A stretch of 21,279 nt of DNA from DASUFI01 sp036274635 (GTDB lineage: Bacteria > Planctomycetota > B15-G4). Positions 1-8,705 of this stretch are shown here, piece by piece (position 1 is the stretch's first letter; every line of letters begins with the position of its first letter). The translations under genes were made by a program, and so were the position numbers. The stretch is from NCBI GenBank assembly GCA_036274635.1, contig DASUFI010000189.1, positions 1 to 21,279 on the forward strand. The letters run 5' to 3'. A model generated the notes under the pieces. The model was not told the DNA's origin. It ran no database searches and worked only from the letters and a program-made list of their open reading frames with translations.

Positions 1-1029
1 GTGATGGTGGACCTGGCCATGGAGCGCCGCCGCGGCGGGGCCTTCTCCTTCATCACCGACCCGCTGCGCGCCGCGATGGACGACGCCCTCGCCCGCGACG
101 GCCAGGTGCTGCTCTTCCTCAACCGCCGCGGCTGGTCGCCCGTGATGCTCTGCGGCCGCTGCCGCCAGCCGCTGCGCTGCCCCAACTGCTCGGTCTCCAT
201 GACCATGCACCGCCGCGCGCTGCGCGTCATCTGCCACTACTGCGGTACCGAGCGCCCGCCGCCCGCGGCCTGCCCCGCCTGCGCCGGCCCGCTGCACCCC
301 TTGGGCTACGGCACCGAGAAGGTGGAGGAGGAGGTGCGCCAGGGCTTCCTGCACGCCTCCGTCGCGCGCATGGACAGCGACACCATGTCCGGCCGCGGCA
401 GCCACGAGCAGGCGCTCTCCGACTTCGCCGAGGGCCGCACGCGCGTGCTCATCGGCACGCAGATGATCGCCAAGGGCCTCGACTTCCCCAACGTGCTGCT
501 GGTCGGGGTCATCTGCGCGGACTCGGCGCTGTTCCTGCCGGACTATCGCGCCGCGGAGCGGACGTTCCAGCTCCTCGCGCAGGTGGTGGGGCGCACGGGC
601 CGCGGGCCGCGCGGCGGGCGCGTCGTGGTGCAGGCCTTCGACCCGCGGCACGTCGCCATCCGCTGCGGCGTCGCGCAGGACTACGAGGCCTTCGCGCAGC
701 ACGAGCTGCCGCTGAGGCAGGAGCTGGGGTATCCGCCCTTCTCGCGTCTGGTGCGCGTCGTGGTGCACGCCGGCGAGGAAGCCGACGCGCGCACCCGCGC
801 CGAGCTGCTCACGGACCTGCTGCGCGGCGCGGCGCTGGACGGCGTCACCGTGCTCGGGCCCGCGCCCGCGCCCATCGCGCGCATCAACAAGCAGTGGCGC
901 TGGCACAGCGTGATCAAGTGCGTGAACGACGGCGCCGTGAGCGCGGTGCTGGGGAAGCTGGAAGGGCAGACCGGGCCGGGCAAGCGGGCGCGGGTGCTGG
1001 TGGATGTGGATCCGGTGGGGATGCTGTAG
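1..1029 (+). CDS. priA: Primosomal protein N' (PriA helicase), C-terminal part, cut by window edge
   Basis: PriA is the 3'-5' DNA helicase that restarts collapsed replication forks by loading the primosome. Only the last 342 residues are in the window; the N-terminal DNA-binding and first helicase domains lie upstream. Visible are the PriA zinc-binding insert, a series of paired cysteines between about residues 51 and 96 (CGRC, CPNC, CHYCG, CPAC), and the second helicase lobe. That lobe carries motif V (GTQMIAKGLDFPNV, about 151-164) and motif VI (QVVGRTGRGPRGG, about 192-204). After these comes the usual PriA C-terminal domain containing YPPFSRL. E. coli PriA is about 730 residues, so roughly half is present. 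The stop codon lies 6 bases from the stop of the convergent gene. I see no frameshift. The true start is outside the window, so the apparent initial GTG is not a start codon. Confidence 0.96.
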   Translation: MMVDLAMERRRGGAFSFITDPLRAAMDDALARDGQVLLFLNRRGWSPVMLCGRCRQPLRCPNCSVSMTMHRRALRVICHYCGTERPPPAACPACAGPLHPLGYGTEKVEEEVRQGFLHASVARMDSDTMSGRGSHEQALSDFAEGRTRVLIGTQMIAKGLDFPNVLLVGVICADSALFLPDYRAAERTFQLLAQVVGRTGRGPRGGRVVVQAFDPRHVAIRCGVAQDYEAFAQHELPLRQELGYPPFSRLVRVVVHAGEEADARTRAELLTDLLRGAALDGVTVLGPAPAPIARINKQWRWHSVIKCVNDGAVSAVLGKLEGQTGPGKRARVLVDVDPVGML

Positions 1030-1035
1030 GGCTGA

Positions 1036-3021
1036 TCAACGCACAGCCACGTCAACCCTCGCCTGCCCCTCGCCCAACTCGAACTCCGTTCTCCGCGCCG
1101 CATCCTTGCGCGGCGCCAGCGCATAGCGCCCCGGCTGCAGCCCGTAGATGCGCGCCTCGCCGTTGAACGGCCCGCGCACGACGAGCGCGATGTGCCCGAG
1201 GCCCAGCAGCGCATCCAGCTCGGCCGAGCCGGTGGCGCTGGTGAGCACGAGCGACTGGTCGCGCAGCTCGGGGACTCCGCGGACGTTCACCTCGGGCGTG
1301 GTCAGGTCCACCGTCACGTCGCTCACGTCCGTGCTGCCAACCGTGAGCGGCAGGGTCGCGAAGGCGAGCCGGTCGCGGTCGGGGTTGCGCGCCCGCACGG
1401 CCAGCAGCTGCTCGCCCGGCAGTACGTCGGGCAGGTCGAAGCTGCCGTCGGGGCGGAGGATGGACAGGGACTGCGGCAGCGTCGCGCCGTCGATGGGCGC
1501 GCCGCGGCGCACGAGGGTCACGTCGCTGTCCGCGATGACGAAGTCCGCGGGCAGCAGCACCCGGCCGCGCACGTGCACGCCGAGCGGCGCGTCGTCGGGG
1601 CGCAGGTCGGCCTGCACGCGCGCGCACTGCGGCATCGCCACCTGCTGGCGCAGCGTGCGGCTGGCTCCGTCGGGGCCGCCGGCCACGAGCAGCGCGCTCA
1701 CGAGGTAGTCGCCCTCGCTCAGTCCGTCGAACAGCCCCTCGAAGGCCGCTTCGCTGGGCGTGTCGCTGCTCACCGAGCGGAGGAAGGTCGTGACGGGCCC
1801 GGTGCCAGGCGCCCCGCTGCCACCGGCCGCCTCGAGCGCGGCGCGTACGGGCCGCAGTTCGAGGCCGTCGCCGTCCGCGCCCGGCCGCGCCGGCACGTGG
1901 ACCACCACCCGCACCTGGCCGCCACGCACGAGCTGCAGATCCACCTGTGCGGGCGTGGCATCGGCGGGCAGCGCGAAGGGCTCGGACAGCGCGGGCATGC
2001 GGCCCGGCTCCCAGGCCACCACGCGCGCCGACGCCGCGAGCGAGGCGCTGCGCAGCGCGAAGCTGCCGTCGTCGCCCGCGAGCGTGCGGCCCAGCGCCGG
2101 CCGCGGGGTGCCGCCCGCCTCCTGCGGCGCGAGGAAGAGCTCGCCGTCGGCGAAGCGCACGGCGTCGAGCGTGACGTCCGCGGGCACCATCACCACCTGA
2201 GCGCGCTCGATCGGCGCGTTCGGCAGCTCGGCCCCGGTGACGTGGCCGCGCACCACGAGGTCCGGCACCTCGATCACGACGCCCGACCAGAAGGGCCGCG
2301 GCGCCACGGGCAGCCAGTCCGACGCGACCTCGACGCCGTCGCCGATGGAGACGCGCGCCCGCACGGCCTCCACGTCCGGCGCGAGCCCCAGCCCGGCGAA
2401 GGAGAAGGCGCCGTCCGGCAGCGGCAGCGGCGTCGCGAACAGGCTGCGCGTCGAGTCGATGCGGTCCTGCGAGTCCTTGACGCGCGCGTCGAGCTGCAGC
2501 GCCGCGCCCTCGGGGCGCCGCCGGCTGCGGCTCTCGACGACCATGCCGTCCAGCCGGTTGCGCGGCACGAGCTCCACCTGCGTGTCGCGCGCGAGCGAGA
2601 GCTGTGCCTCCGGGGCCGACCAGCCACTGGCGTCGACGCGCAGCTCGTACTCGCCTGGCAGCAGCTCGTCCCAGGTCGCGCTGCCGTTCAGGAGGCGCCC
2701 GGCGTGGAAGGAGTCGTCGGCGGCGGACAGGTGCAGGAAGACGTCGCCGGCGGCGCGCACGCCACGGGGCAGCGTGACGCTGAGCGAGACGCGCGACGGC
2801 AGCAGCGGCGCGCTGGTGGGCGCCTCGGCCGCGGCGGCGGGCGCGCGCGCGGGCGCCGGCTCGTCGGCGGCGTACGTGGCCGCTGCGTCGCGCTCGCTGC
2901 CGCGGTGCGCGAGCGGCGCGGCGTCGCCCGACGTCGCGGGACCACCGCGCAGCAGGCTCACGGCCAGCAGCACGACCAGCAGTCCGCACGCTCCGAGCGT
3001 CGCGATCAGCCGCTTGCGCAC
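1036..3021 (-). CDS. Membrane-anchored protein with repeated carboxypeptidase-regulatory-like beta domains
   Basis: This 661-residue protein has a GTG start, a charged N-terminus (MRKR) and a hydrophobic segment at about residues 6-26. It is probably an uncleaved anchor or signal peptide. An Ala/Pro-rich linker to about residue 75 follows. The remainder is beta-rich and repeats the signature of carboxypeptidase-regulatory/SpaA-like folds, a strand ending in LxPGxYxLxV: LLPGEYELRV, FDGLSEGDYLVSA, VLPGEQLLAVRA and LQPGRYALAP. Such folds act as structural or adhesive modules in exported proteins. I see no catalytic motif and do not recognise a specific family, so function is unknown. A G-run about 5 bases before the GTG could serve as a ribosome-binding site. 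The RraA gene lies 22 bases upstream on the same strand, so the two may be cotranscribed. A similarly built 850-residue protein is encoded near the other end of the window. Confidence 0.85.
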   Translation of the reverse strand: MRKRLIATLGACGLLVVLLAVSLLRGGPATSGDAAPLAHRGSERDAAATYAADEPAPARAPAAAAEAPTSAPLLPSRVSLSVTLPRGVRAAGDVFLHLSAADDSFHAGRLLNGSATWDELLPGEYELRVDASGWSAPEAQLSLARDTQVELVPRNRLDGMVVESRSRRRPEGAALQLDARVKDSQDRIDSTRSLFATPLPLPDGAFSFAGLGLAPDVEAVRARVSIGDGVEVASDWLPVAPRPFWSGVVIEVPDLVVRGHVTGAELPNAPIERAQVVMVPADVTLDAVRFADGELFLAPQEAGGTPRPALGRTLAGDDGSFALRSASLAASARVVAWEPGRMPALSEPFALPADATPAQVDLQLVRGGQVRVVVHVPARPGADGDGLELRPVRAALEAAGGSGAPGTGPVTTFLRSVSSDTPSEAAFEGLFDGLSEGDYLVSALLVAGGPDGASRTLRQQVAMPQCARVQADLRPDDAPLGVHVRGRVLLPADFVIADSDVTLVRRGAPIDGATLPQSLSILRPDGSFDLPDVLPGEQLLAVRARNPDRDRLAFATLPLTVGSTDVSDVTVDLTTPEVNVRGVPELRDQSLVLTSATGSAELDALLGLGHIALVVRGPFNGEARIYGLQPGRYALAPRKDAARRTEFELGEGQARVDVAVR

Positions 3022-3043
3022 GGCAACCCCCGGCCGACGCGCC

Positions 3044-3538
3044 TCAGGGCGCCGGCCTGGGCTCCAGCTTGCGCGGCGCCACCACCAGCCCGTCCTCGTC
3101 GGCGTAGGCCCACGCGCCGGGCTCGAAGGTCACGCCCGCGAAGCGCAGCACGCCGCCGTGCTTGCCCTTGCCCTCCTTGGCCGACGGGCTCGGACACGTG
3201 CCCAGCGCCCGGATGCCGACGGGCAGGCGCCCCAGCCGCGCCACGTCGCGCACGCAGCCGTGGATGACGACGCCCGACCAGCCGTGGTCCGCGGCCATCT
3301 GCCCCAGCTGGTCGCCCAGCAGGGCGCAGCGCAGCGAGCCCTCGTTGTCCACGACCAGCACGCGGCCCTCGCCGGGGTGGTTGAGGGCGTGACGCACGAG
3401 GACGTTGTCGTCGTGGACCTGCACGGTGACGATGGCGCCCGAGAAGGCGCGCGCGCCGCCGAAGTCGCGCAGGATGGGCTCGGCCACCTGCAGCTCGCCG
3501 GGGTGCGCGTCGCAGAGATCGGCGGTGCGGACGTGCAT
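3044..3538 (-). CDS. rraA: RraA-family protein (RNase E regulator / oxaloacid aldolase-like)
   Basis: A complete 164-residue protein of typical length for the RraA (formerly MenG-like) family. E. coli RraA binds RNase E and inhibits mRNA decay. Related proteins are class II aldolases for 4-hydroxy-4-methyl-2-oxoglutarate and decarboxylate oxaloacetate. The family core is visible: VLVVDNEGSLRCALLGDQLG (about residues 80-99) followed by GVVIHGCVRDV, which gives the D-x20-R-D spacing of the metal/substrate site. The acidic residue that usually follows RD in the true aldolases is absent (RDVAR), so the sequence looks closer to the RraA type. That assignment is an inference. The start is well placed: the ATG is preceded by a strong GGAGG on the minus strand (3544-3548) with a 5-base spacer. 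It is divergent from the methyltransferase gene and upstream of the large beta-domain gene. Confidence 0.88.
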   Translation of the reverse strand: MHVRTADLCDAHPGELQVAEPILRDFGGARAFSGAIVTVQVHDDNVLVRHALNHPGEGRVLVVDNEGSLRCALLGDQLGQMAADHGWSGVVIHGCVRDVARLGRLPVGIRALGTCPSPSAKEGKGKHGGVLRFAGVTFEPGAWAYADEDGLVVAPRKLEPRPAP

Positions 3539-3590
3539 GCTGGCCTCCGGCCCGCCACGCGGGCGTCATGTGCGCCCACCATGGTAGCGG

Positions 3591-3596
3591 TAGGAT
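3591..3596 (+). promoter_or_regulatory. Candidate -10 element before ogt
   Basis: TAGGAT matches the TANNNT pattern and sits 28 bases before the ATG of the methyltransferase gene, in the intergenic space between it and the divergent rraA gene. No convincing -35 element is visible. The call rests on the hexamer and its position only. Confidence 0.3.
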
Positions 3597-3624
3597 GCCG
3601 GTTCGATCGACGAGGAGCCGCGCC

Positions 3625-4176
3625 ATGAGCCCCGTTGCGCGCCGCGCCCCGGCTGCGGCCGAGGCCGTGCAGCTGTCCACCTTCGACACGCCCTTCGGCG
3701 CCATGTCCCTGGCCAGCACCGAGCGCGGCGTCGTGGCCTGCTCGCTGCCGGGCGACGCGACGGGCCGCGCCGACCCCGTGCGCGGCTTCCTCGCGCGCCG
3801 ATTGCCGGGCGCCGTCGTCAGCGAAGGCACGGGCCGCAACGGTCCGTGGATCGCCGCGGTGCGCGACTTCCTCGCGGGCCGCCGGCGCGATCTCTCCGAC
3901 GTACCGCTCGACCTGCGCGGCACCGACTTCCAGCGCGCGGTGTGGAGCGCGCTGCGCCGCGTGCCCTATGGCGCGACGATCAGCTACGGCGAGCTCGCGG
4001 CGCGCGCCGGACGGCCGGGCGCGGCGCGGGCGTGCGGGGCTGCCAACGGGAGCAACCCGGTGCCGCTCTTCGTGCCGTGCCATCGCACCATCGGCGCGGA
4101 CGGCTCGCTGACCGGCTTCGGCGGCGGGCTGCCGCTGAAGCGGAGGTTGCTGGCGTTGGAGTGGGGCGCGACGTGA
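3625..4176 (+). CDS. ogt: Methylated-DNA--[protein]-cysteine S-methyltransferase
   Basis: This is a suicide DNA-repair protein that transfers the alkyl group from O6-alkylguanine to its own cysteine. The 183-residue product has the whole C-terminal domain: FQRAVWSALRRVPYGATISYGELA (split here by position, about residues 102-125) is the helix-turn-helix region with the arginine-finger neighbourhood. NPVPLFVPCHRTIG contains the acceptor Cys152 in the PCHR motif, and the ending TGFGGGLPLKRRLLALE is typical. The N-terminal domain is short, as in Ogt and stand-alone MGMT proteins, and there is no Ada-type sensor domain. The ATG at 3625 is preferred over in-frame upstream codons because of GAGGAG (3612-3617) just upstream and because the family similarity begins soon after. 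The stop codon overlaps the GTG of the next gene, suggesting translational coupling. Ogt and a stand-alone MGMT cannot be separated from sequence alone. Confidence 0.93.
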   Translation: MSPVARRAPAAAEAVQLSTFDTPFGAMSLASTERGVVACSLPGDATGRADPVRGFLARRLPGAVVSEGTGRNGPWIAAVRDFLAGRRRDLSDVPLDLRGTDFQRAVWSALRRVPYGATISYGELAARAGRPGAARACGAANGSNPVPLFVPCHRTIGADGSLTGFGGGLPLKRRLLALEWGAT

Positions 4177-4622
4177 GGCGCACGCTCGCAGCGGCCGGCG
4201 CGCTTCTCGTGCTGCACGGCGCGCTCGCGAGCTGCGGGGCGGTGAAGGACGGCGACGCGGCGAGCAACGCGGACGCGCCCGCCGTCGCGCAGGCGCCTCC
4301 CGTCGACACGCCGCCCGCCGACTCGTACGCCCCGGTCGCGCCCGTGGCCGACGCGGTGCCCGCCGAAGCGCCGCTCGTCGACCGCGCCCGCGAGGTCATC
4401 CGCTCGAGCTGCGGCACCTGCCACACCACGTCGTCGCCGCAGGCCAACCCCAAGGCGCTGGCGATCTACGACCTCGACCATCCGGACTGGGGCGCGACGA
4501 TGAGCCGCGCGCAGCTCGAGTCGTTCCGGCGGCGCGTCGCGGGCAAGGCCGAGTGGGCGGGCGAGCCGCGGGCGACGCTGGACGCGTACGTGGACGAAGT
4601 GCTGGCGCGGGCGAGCGACTGA
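4173..4622 (+). CDS. Small mono-haem c-type cytochrome-like lipoprotein
   Basis: A 149-residue protein starting at a GTG that overlaps the stop of the methyltransferase gene (GTGA). The N-terminus is a lipoprotein signal: two arginines, a hydrophobic stretch and lipobox LASC with Cys21. A Pro/Ala-rich linker runs to about residue 66. The single haem-attachment motif CGTCH (Cys80, Cys83, His84) is followed by a region with AIYDLDHPDW and ATMSRAQL, where the methionine is a possible distal haem ligand. The C-terminus is helical (ATLDAYVDEVL), as in small cytochrome c folds. It should be exported, lipidated and carry one haem. The partner is unknown; the neighbours are not redox genes. The start is supported by the coupling to ogt and by the signal peptide beginning there. 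Confidence 0.8.
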   Translation: MRRTLAAAGALLVLHGALASCGAVKDGDAASNADAPAVAQAPPVDTPPADSYAPVAPVADAVPAEAPLVDRAREVIRSSCGTCHTTSSPQANPKALAIYDLDHPDWGATMSRAQLESFRRRVAGKAEWAGEPRATLDAYVDEVLARASD

Positions 4623-4625
4623 GGC

Positions 4626-5369
4626 TCAGCCCGTCGCGATCTCCGCGAACAGCCCCTCGCGCACCCAGCCCGCGAGCCACGTGTCCAGCTCCTCGTCGGT
4701 GACGATCCACCCGCGCGTGGCCGCCTCGGCGCGCAGCTCGCCCAGCGGGATGCCGAGCGCGAGGCGCGCGAGGAGGCGGCCCTCGGGGACGGGCAGGCCG
4801 TGCCACCAGGTGATGGGCGTCTCGTCGTGGGCTGAGAGCAGGCCGGGCAGGGCGTAGACGGCGACGTACTGCTCGCCGAGGCGCGGCGGGCGGGGCAGGC
4901 GGCCCTCGTGCACGTCGCGCAGCCAGGCCGCGAGGCGGAAGGCCACGGGCACGAGGCGCAGGGCGCGCGCGGGGCGCAGCACGGCGCGGTCGCGGTCGGC
5001 GGGTGAGAGCGCCTGCAGGTCGGCGAGGGGCAGGCGCGGCTCGTGCTGGGCGCGCGGCGCGAGGGCGTGGACCTCGGCCACGGCGGCCTCGAGGGCGGCC
5101 ACGTCGGCCAGCAGGCGCGGCGGCACGCCATCGGGCACGGGCACGTCGCCGTGCACGATGAGGCCGTGCACGAAGTGCAGCGCCGGCACGCCGGTGGGGC
5201 TCTCGGGCGGCACGCCCTGCGCGTCGGAGTGCTGCACGGCCAGCGCCACGAGCGGCTCGAAGGCGGCCTCGCCCAGCAGCAGGCGCAGCGCGGGCAGCTG
5301 CGCTCGCAGCTTGTCCGCGGGGTCGGAGGTGGCGGCAGCGGCCGGGAGCGGGGAGGTCGAGGCGGTCAT
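4626..5369 (-). CDS. Hypothetical protein, family not recognised
   Basis: A 247-residue protein from the ATG at 5369; an alternative in-frame ATG at 5426 would add 19 residues. No signal peptide or membrane segment is evident. It is largely helical, rich in Leu, Ala and acidic residues, with conserved-looking stretches such as HFVHGLIVHGD, EQYVAVYALPGLLSAHDETPITWWHGL and a C-terminal TDEELDTWLAGWVREGLFAEI. The last resembles small helical domains that end regulatory or peptide-modifying proteins, but I cannot assign it. The first ATG region (MGPSPDEGGLF) looks less like protein and overlaps the promoter area of the divergent cystathionine synthase gene. GATGAT ends 6 bases before the 5369 ATG and there is no Shine-Dalgarno sequence, so a leaderless transcript is possible. 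It is convergent with the mono-haem lipoprotein gene, with 3 bases between the stops. Confidence 0.72.
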   Translation of the reverse strand: MTASTSPLPAAAATSDPADKLRAQLPALRLLLGEAAFEPLVALAVQHSDAQGVPPESPTGVPALHFVHGLIVHGDVPVPDGVPPRLLADVAALEAAVAEVHALAPRAQHEPRLPLADLQALSPADRDRAVLRPARALRLVPVAFRLAAWLRDVHEGRLPRPPRLGEQYVAVYALPGLLSAHDETPITWWHGLPVPEGRLLARLALGIPLGELRAEAATRGWIVTDEELDTWLAGWVREGLFAEIATG

Positions 5370-5449
5370 GTCGTGATCATCGTCCAGGGTGGTGAAGAGC
5401 CCGCCTTCATCGGGCGAAGGACCCATGATCTTGAGCGGCGGCGCGGCCG

Positions 5450-5480
5450 TTGGCCCGGCGCTCCCGGGGACCCTTACAAT
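5450..5480 (+). promoter_or_regulatory. Candidate sigma70-type promoter for the cystathionine beta-synthase gene
   Basis: TTGGCC (5450-5455) and TACAAT (5475-5480) are separated by 19 bases. TACAAT differs from the consensus -10 by one base, which is notable in such GC-rich DNA. The spacer is slightly long. Transcription would begin near 5487, leaving a short leader with an AAGGAG site. Confidence 0.5.
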
Positions 5481-5503
5481 CCGACCGCTCGATCTTCACA
5501 GCC

Positions 5504-5509
5504 AAGGAG
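5504..5509 (+). promoter_or_regulatory. Ribosome-binding site deciding the GTG start of the cystathionine synthase gene
   Basis: AAGGAG lies 5 bases before the GTG at 5515. It supports that start over the open frame extending upstream to 5389, which has no such site and would begin upstream of the candidate promoter. Confidence 0.75.
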
Positions 5510-5514
5510 CGCCC

Positions 5515-6890
<1,376 letters not shown>

Positions 6891-6894
<4 letters not shown>

Positions 6895-7418
6895 GGCGCG
6901 CGCTGCTGCTGACCCTCGCGCTGGCCGCGTGCTCCTCGCCGCCCCCCGCCGTGGCCGGCACCGCCTCCGCCACCTCGCTCATGCCCTGGCTCGACGCCGC
7001 CCGCACCGAGGTGCAGGCCTCGCTCGACCAGATGGTCGACGCGCGCCGCCGCCACGACGTGGAGGGCGCCCTGGCCCTGCGCGCCCCGGACGCCACCATG
7101 CTGCGCGACGACGGCACGCGCCTCGACCGCGCCCAGCTCGACGAGCTGCTGCGCGCCAGCGACCGGCGCGTCCTCGACATCGGCCCCGAGAGCCGCGTGA
7201 CCATCGACCGCATCGAGAGCTGGTCGCCGCCGCGCCCGTGGACCTCGGAGGACGAGGCCGTGCTGGTCGTGCGCACCACGCAGCGCTTCGTGCGCACGGT
7301 GATGGCCGAGGGCTCGGGCCTGCCGCAGCAGCTGGACACGACCACGCCGCACCGCGAGACGTGGCGGCGCACGCCGGAGGGGTGGCTGCAGGTGGAGGTG
7401 GTGGAGCTGGCGGAGTAG
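6891..7418 (+). CDS. Putative lipoprotein with SnoaL-like (NTF2-fold) domain
   Basis: A 175-residue protein whose ATG overlaps the stop of the cystathionine synthase gene, implying cotranscription. The signal peptide is MRRALLLTLALAAC with lipobox LAAC and lipidated Cys14. The mature part resembles SnoaL/DUF4440 proteins of the NTF2-like fold. It has a long first helix ending near VDARRRHDVEGALALRAPDATML, then strands including RVTIDRIESW and EAVLVVRTTQRF, and finally HRETWRRTPEGWLQVEV, the common closing strand with the paired Trp residues. Such proteins bind small ligands or serve as isomerases or structural modules; no function can be assigned here. It would sit on the periplasmic side of a membrane, so a direct role with cytoplasmic CBS is unlikely. 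Confidence 0.78.
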
Positions 7419-7437
7419 GCGGCGGGTGCGCTGCGCG

Positions 7438-8055
7438 TCAGAGGACGCGGTCGGCGTGGGCGATGAGGTCGCGGTGGACCACCTTCGAGCCAAGGTGATC
7501 GAGGTACAATCGCAAGCCCTCCCGCCGCGCGAAGCGAAAGGCCGGCACGAGATCCCGATCGGCCGTGACGACGACGACTGCGTCGACGAGGTGCAGGAGC
7601 GAGAGCCGCGCAATATCCAGGCCGATGCGCAGGTCGACGCCCTTCTGCTCGATGACGAGTCTGAGGTCCGTCGCCTCGAGCGACCTGCCGCGCCGCGCGA
7701 TGTCGCGAACGGTCTCCGGGCGGACGTGCCAGCCGCGTACGACCGTCTCGCCCATGCGAAGCGCGGTGTCGGGAAGCAGGGCAAGTCTGTCGTGCAGCGC
7801 TCGAGCATGCGCATGCTGCGGCGTCCGGGCGAGATCCTCGGACTTTCCGTCGAAGGGATTCGTGATCGTTCCGACGGCAGGCGGCGCGTCGTAGTAGAAG
7901 ACTCGCAGCAGCTCGCTGTCTGCGAGCAACGGATGCCGGCCGATGCGCTGCCACTCGGTCTGGACGTCCGCCGCGTCGGCGGACCGTCCCAGCCGGTGAC
8001 GCAGGCGCTTCAGGACGAAGCCGCCGTCGAGCAGAAGAGCATGCCGTCGCTTCAC
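7438..8055 (-). CDS. NYN-domain (PIN-like) putative ribonuclease
   Basis: A 205-residue protein from the GTG at 8055; another in-frame GTG at 8163 would give 241 residues. The NYN/LabA-type fold is recognised by its aspartate motifs: HALLLDGGFVLKRL at the N-terminus, EQKGVDLRIGLDIARL in the middle, and DAVVVVTADRDLVPAFRFAR followed by GLRLYLDHLG. These clustered acidic residues bind metal in PIN/NYN RNases. The extra 36 residues from the upstream GTG (LLNILVPPPRY...) look non-conserved and the fold begins right at VKRRHALLLD, so I prefer 8055. However, the promoter at 8191-8219 would give only a 21-base leader to 8163. Neither start has a Shine-Dalgarno site. Third codon positions look less uniformly G/C than in the neighbours, which may indicate recent acquisition. 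It is convergent with the lipoprotein gene. Confidence 0.83.
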   Translation of the reverse strand: MKRRHALLLDGGFVLKRLRHRLGRSADAADVQTEWQRIGRHPLLADSELLRVFYYDAPPAVGTITNPFDGKSEDLARTPQHAHARALHDRLALLPDTALRMGETVVRGWHVRPETVRDIARRGRSLEATDLRLVIEQKGVDLRIGLDIARLSLLHLVDAVVVVTADRDLVPAFRFARREGLRLYLDHLGSKVVHRDLIAHADRVL

Positions 8056-8190
8056 GGCTGCAATCTGCCATGGAAAAAGTTGATCCCGCCGGCTCGCGGC
8101 CGCCCGCAGGGGCGACGCTTCGGATGGGTAGCGAGGGGGCGGGACCAGTATGTTGAGCAGCACGGCCGCAGGCAGCAGCCGACGAGCAGG

Positions 8191-8219
8191 AGTATCGACA
8201 CGACGTGACGTCCGGTCAA
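8191..8219 (-). promoter_or_regulatory. Near-consensus promoter for the NYN nuclease gene
   Basis: Read on the minus strand, TTGACC (8219-8214) and GATACT (8196-8191) are separated by exactly 17 bases. The -35 matches consensus at 5 of 6 positions and the -10 at 4 of 6. It points into the NYN gene, with a predicted transcription start near 8184. Confidence 0.55.
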
Positions 8220-8330
8220 GTTGCGGTCGGCGCGACGCACGCGGCCGCGCTCTGCAGTGCCAGTCGGCTCGCTCCGTCGCCCGTTACACACCCCCTGCTA
8301 CTTTGATCGCCACCTCCCGGAGCGCACCCG

Positions 8331-8630
8331 ATGGGCCTCTTCGGCAAGTCCTTCGGCAAGAAGCCCGTCGCCTACTTCCAGTGGCACCTCGGCGGAGGCG
8401 AGCACGCCTGCGCCGCGTGCCGCGAGAAGGACGGCATGGCCTGGCTGCCGGAGCGCAAGGACGTGAAGGGCCCGCCGCTGCGCGAGAGCTGCACCTGCGC
8501 CGGCGGCTGCACCTGCCGCACGCTCGAGGTCTACGCGGACGAGGCTTGGGGCCCGGGCAACGCCGAGTGGATCAAGAAGCGCGGCGGCCTCGTGACGGGC
8601 GCGCAGTTCAACAAATTCATCGGCGGCTGA
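8331..8630 (+). CDS. Small Cys-rich protein resembling the C-terminal motif of phage head-morphogenesis proteins
   Basis: A 99-residue protein with ATG start and GGAG (8319-8322) 8 bases upstream. Six cysteines are at 27, 30, 54, 56, 60 and 62: HACAACREKDGMAW, then GPPLRESCTC, then GGCTC. The arrangement W-x(8-10)-CxxC-x3-DG-x(n)-PPxxxxCxC resembles the metal-binding tail of Mu gpF/SPP1 gp7-like minor head proteins (CxxC, DG, then PPxHxxCxC), but here it stands alone without the large N-terminal domain. The histidine expected before the last cysteine pair is replaced. The C-terminal part (EAWGPGNAEWIKKRGGLVTGAQFNKFIGG) is unfamiliar. A zinc-binding role is likely; more cannot be said. No phage gene is adjacent. 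A possible extended -10 (TGCTACTTT, 8296-8304) lies upstream. Confidence 0.75.
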   Translation: MGLFGKSFGKKPVAYFQWHLGGGEHACAACREKDGMAWLPERKDVKGPPLRESCTCAGGCTCRTLEVYADEAWGPGNAEWIKKRGGLVTGAQFNKFIGG

Positions 8631-8660
8631 GGGCAGCGCGGCGCCTGGCGCGAAAAAAAG

Positions 8661-8701
8661 GACGCCGGAGCGCGGCAGGACTCACACCGCGCTCCGGCGT
8701 C
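8661..8701 (-). terminator. Rho-independent terminator for leftward transcription
   Basis: A perfect 15-bp stem (8661-8675 with 8687-8701) encloses an 11-base loop. On the minus strand the stem is followed after one base by seven T residues (complement of A 8653-8659). On the plus strand no T-run follows. It therefore ends leftward transcripts, although the only leftward coding trace here is the peroxidase remnant just to its right. Confidence 0.8.
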
Positions 8702-8705
8702 ACGC

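Noticed and set aside
1192..3267. Open frame of about 690 codons on the plus strand over the minus-strand beta-domain gene
   Set aside because: Arg/His/Gln-rich shadow with no recognisable domain; it also crosses into the RraA gene.
7804..7816. GCATGCGCATGC palindrome inside the NYN gene
   Set aside because: Isolated, within coding sequence, not repeated elsewhere that I can see.
8296..8304. TGCTACTTT as an extended -10 for the 99-residue gene
   Set aside because: Extended -10 match is fair but no -35 and only one supporting element; mentioned with the gene rather than listed as a promoter.
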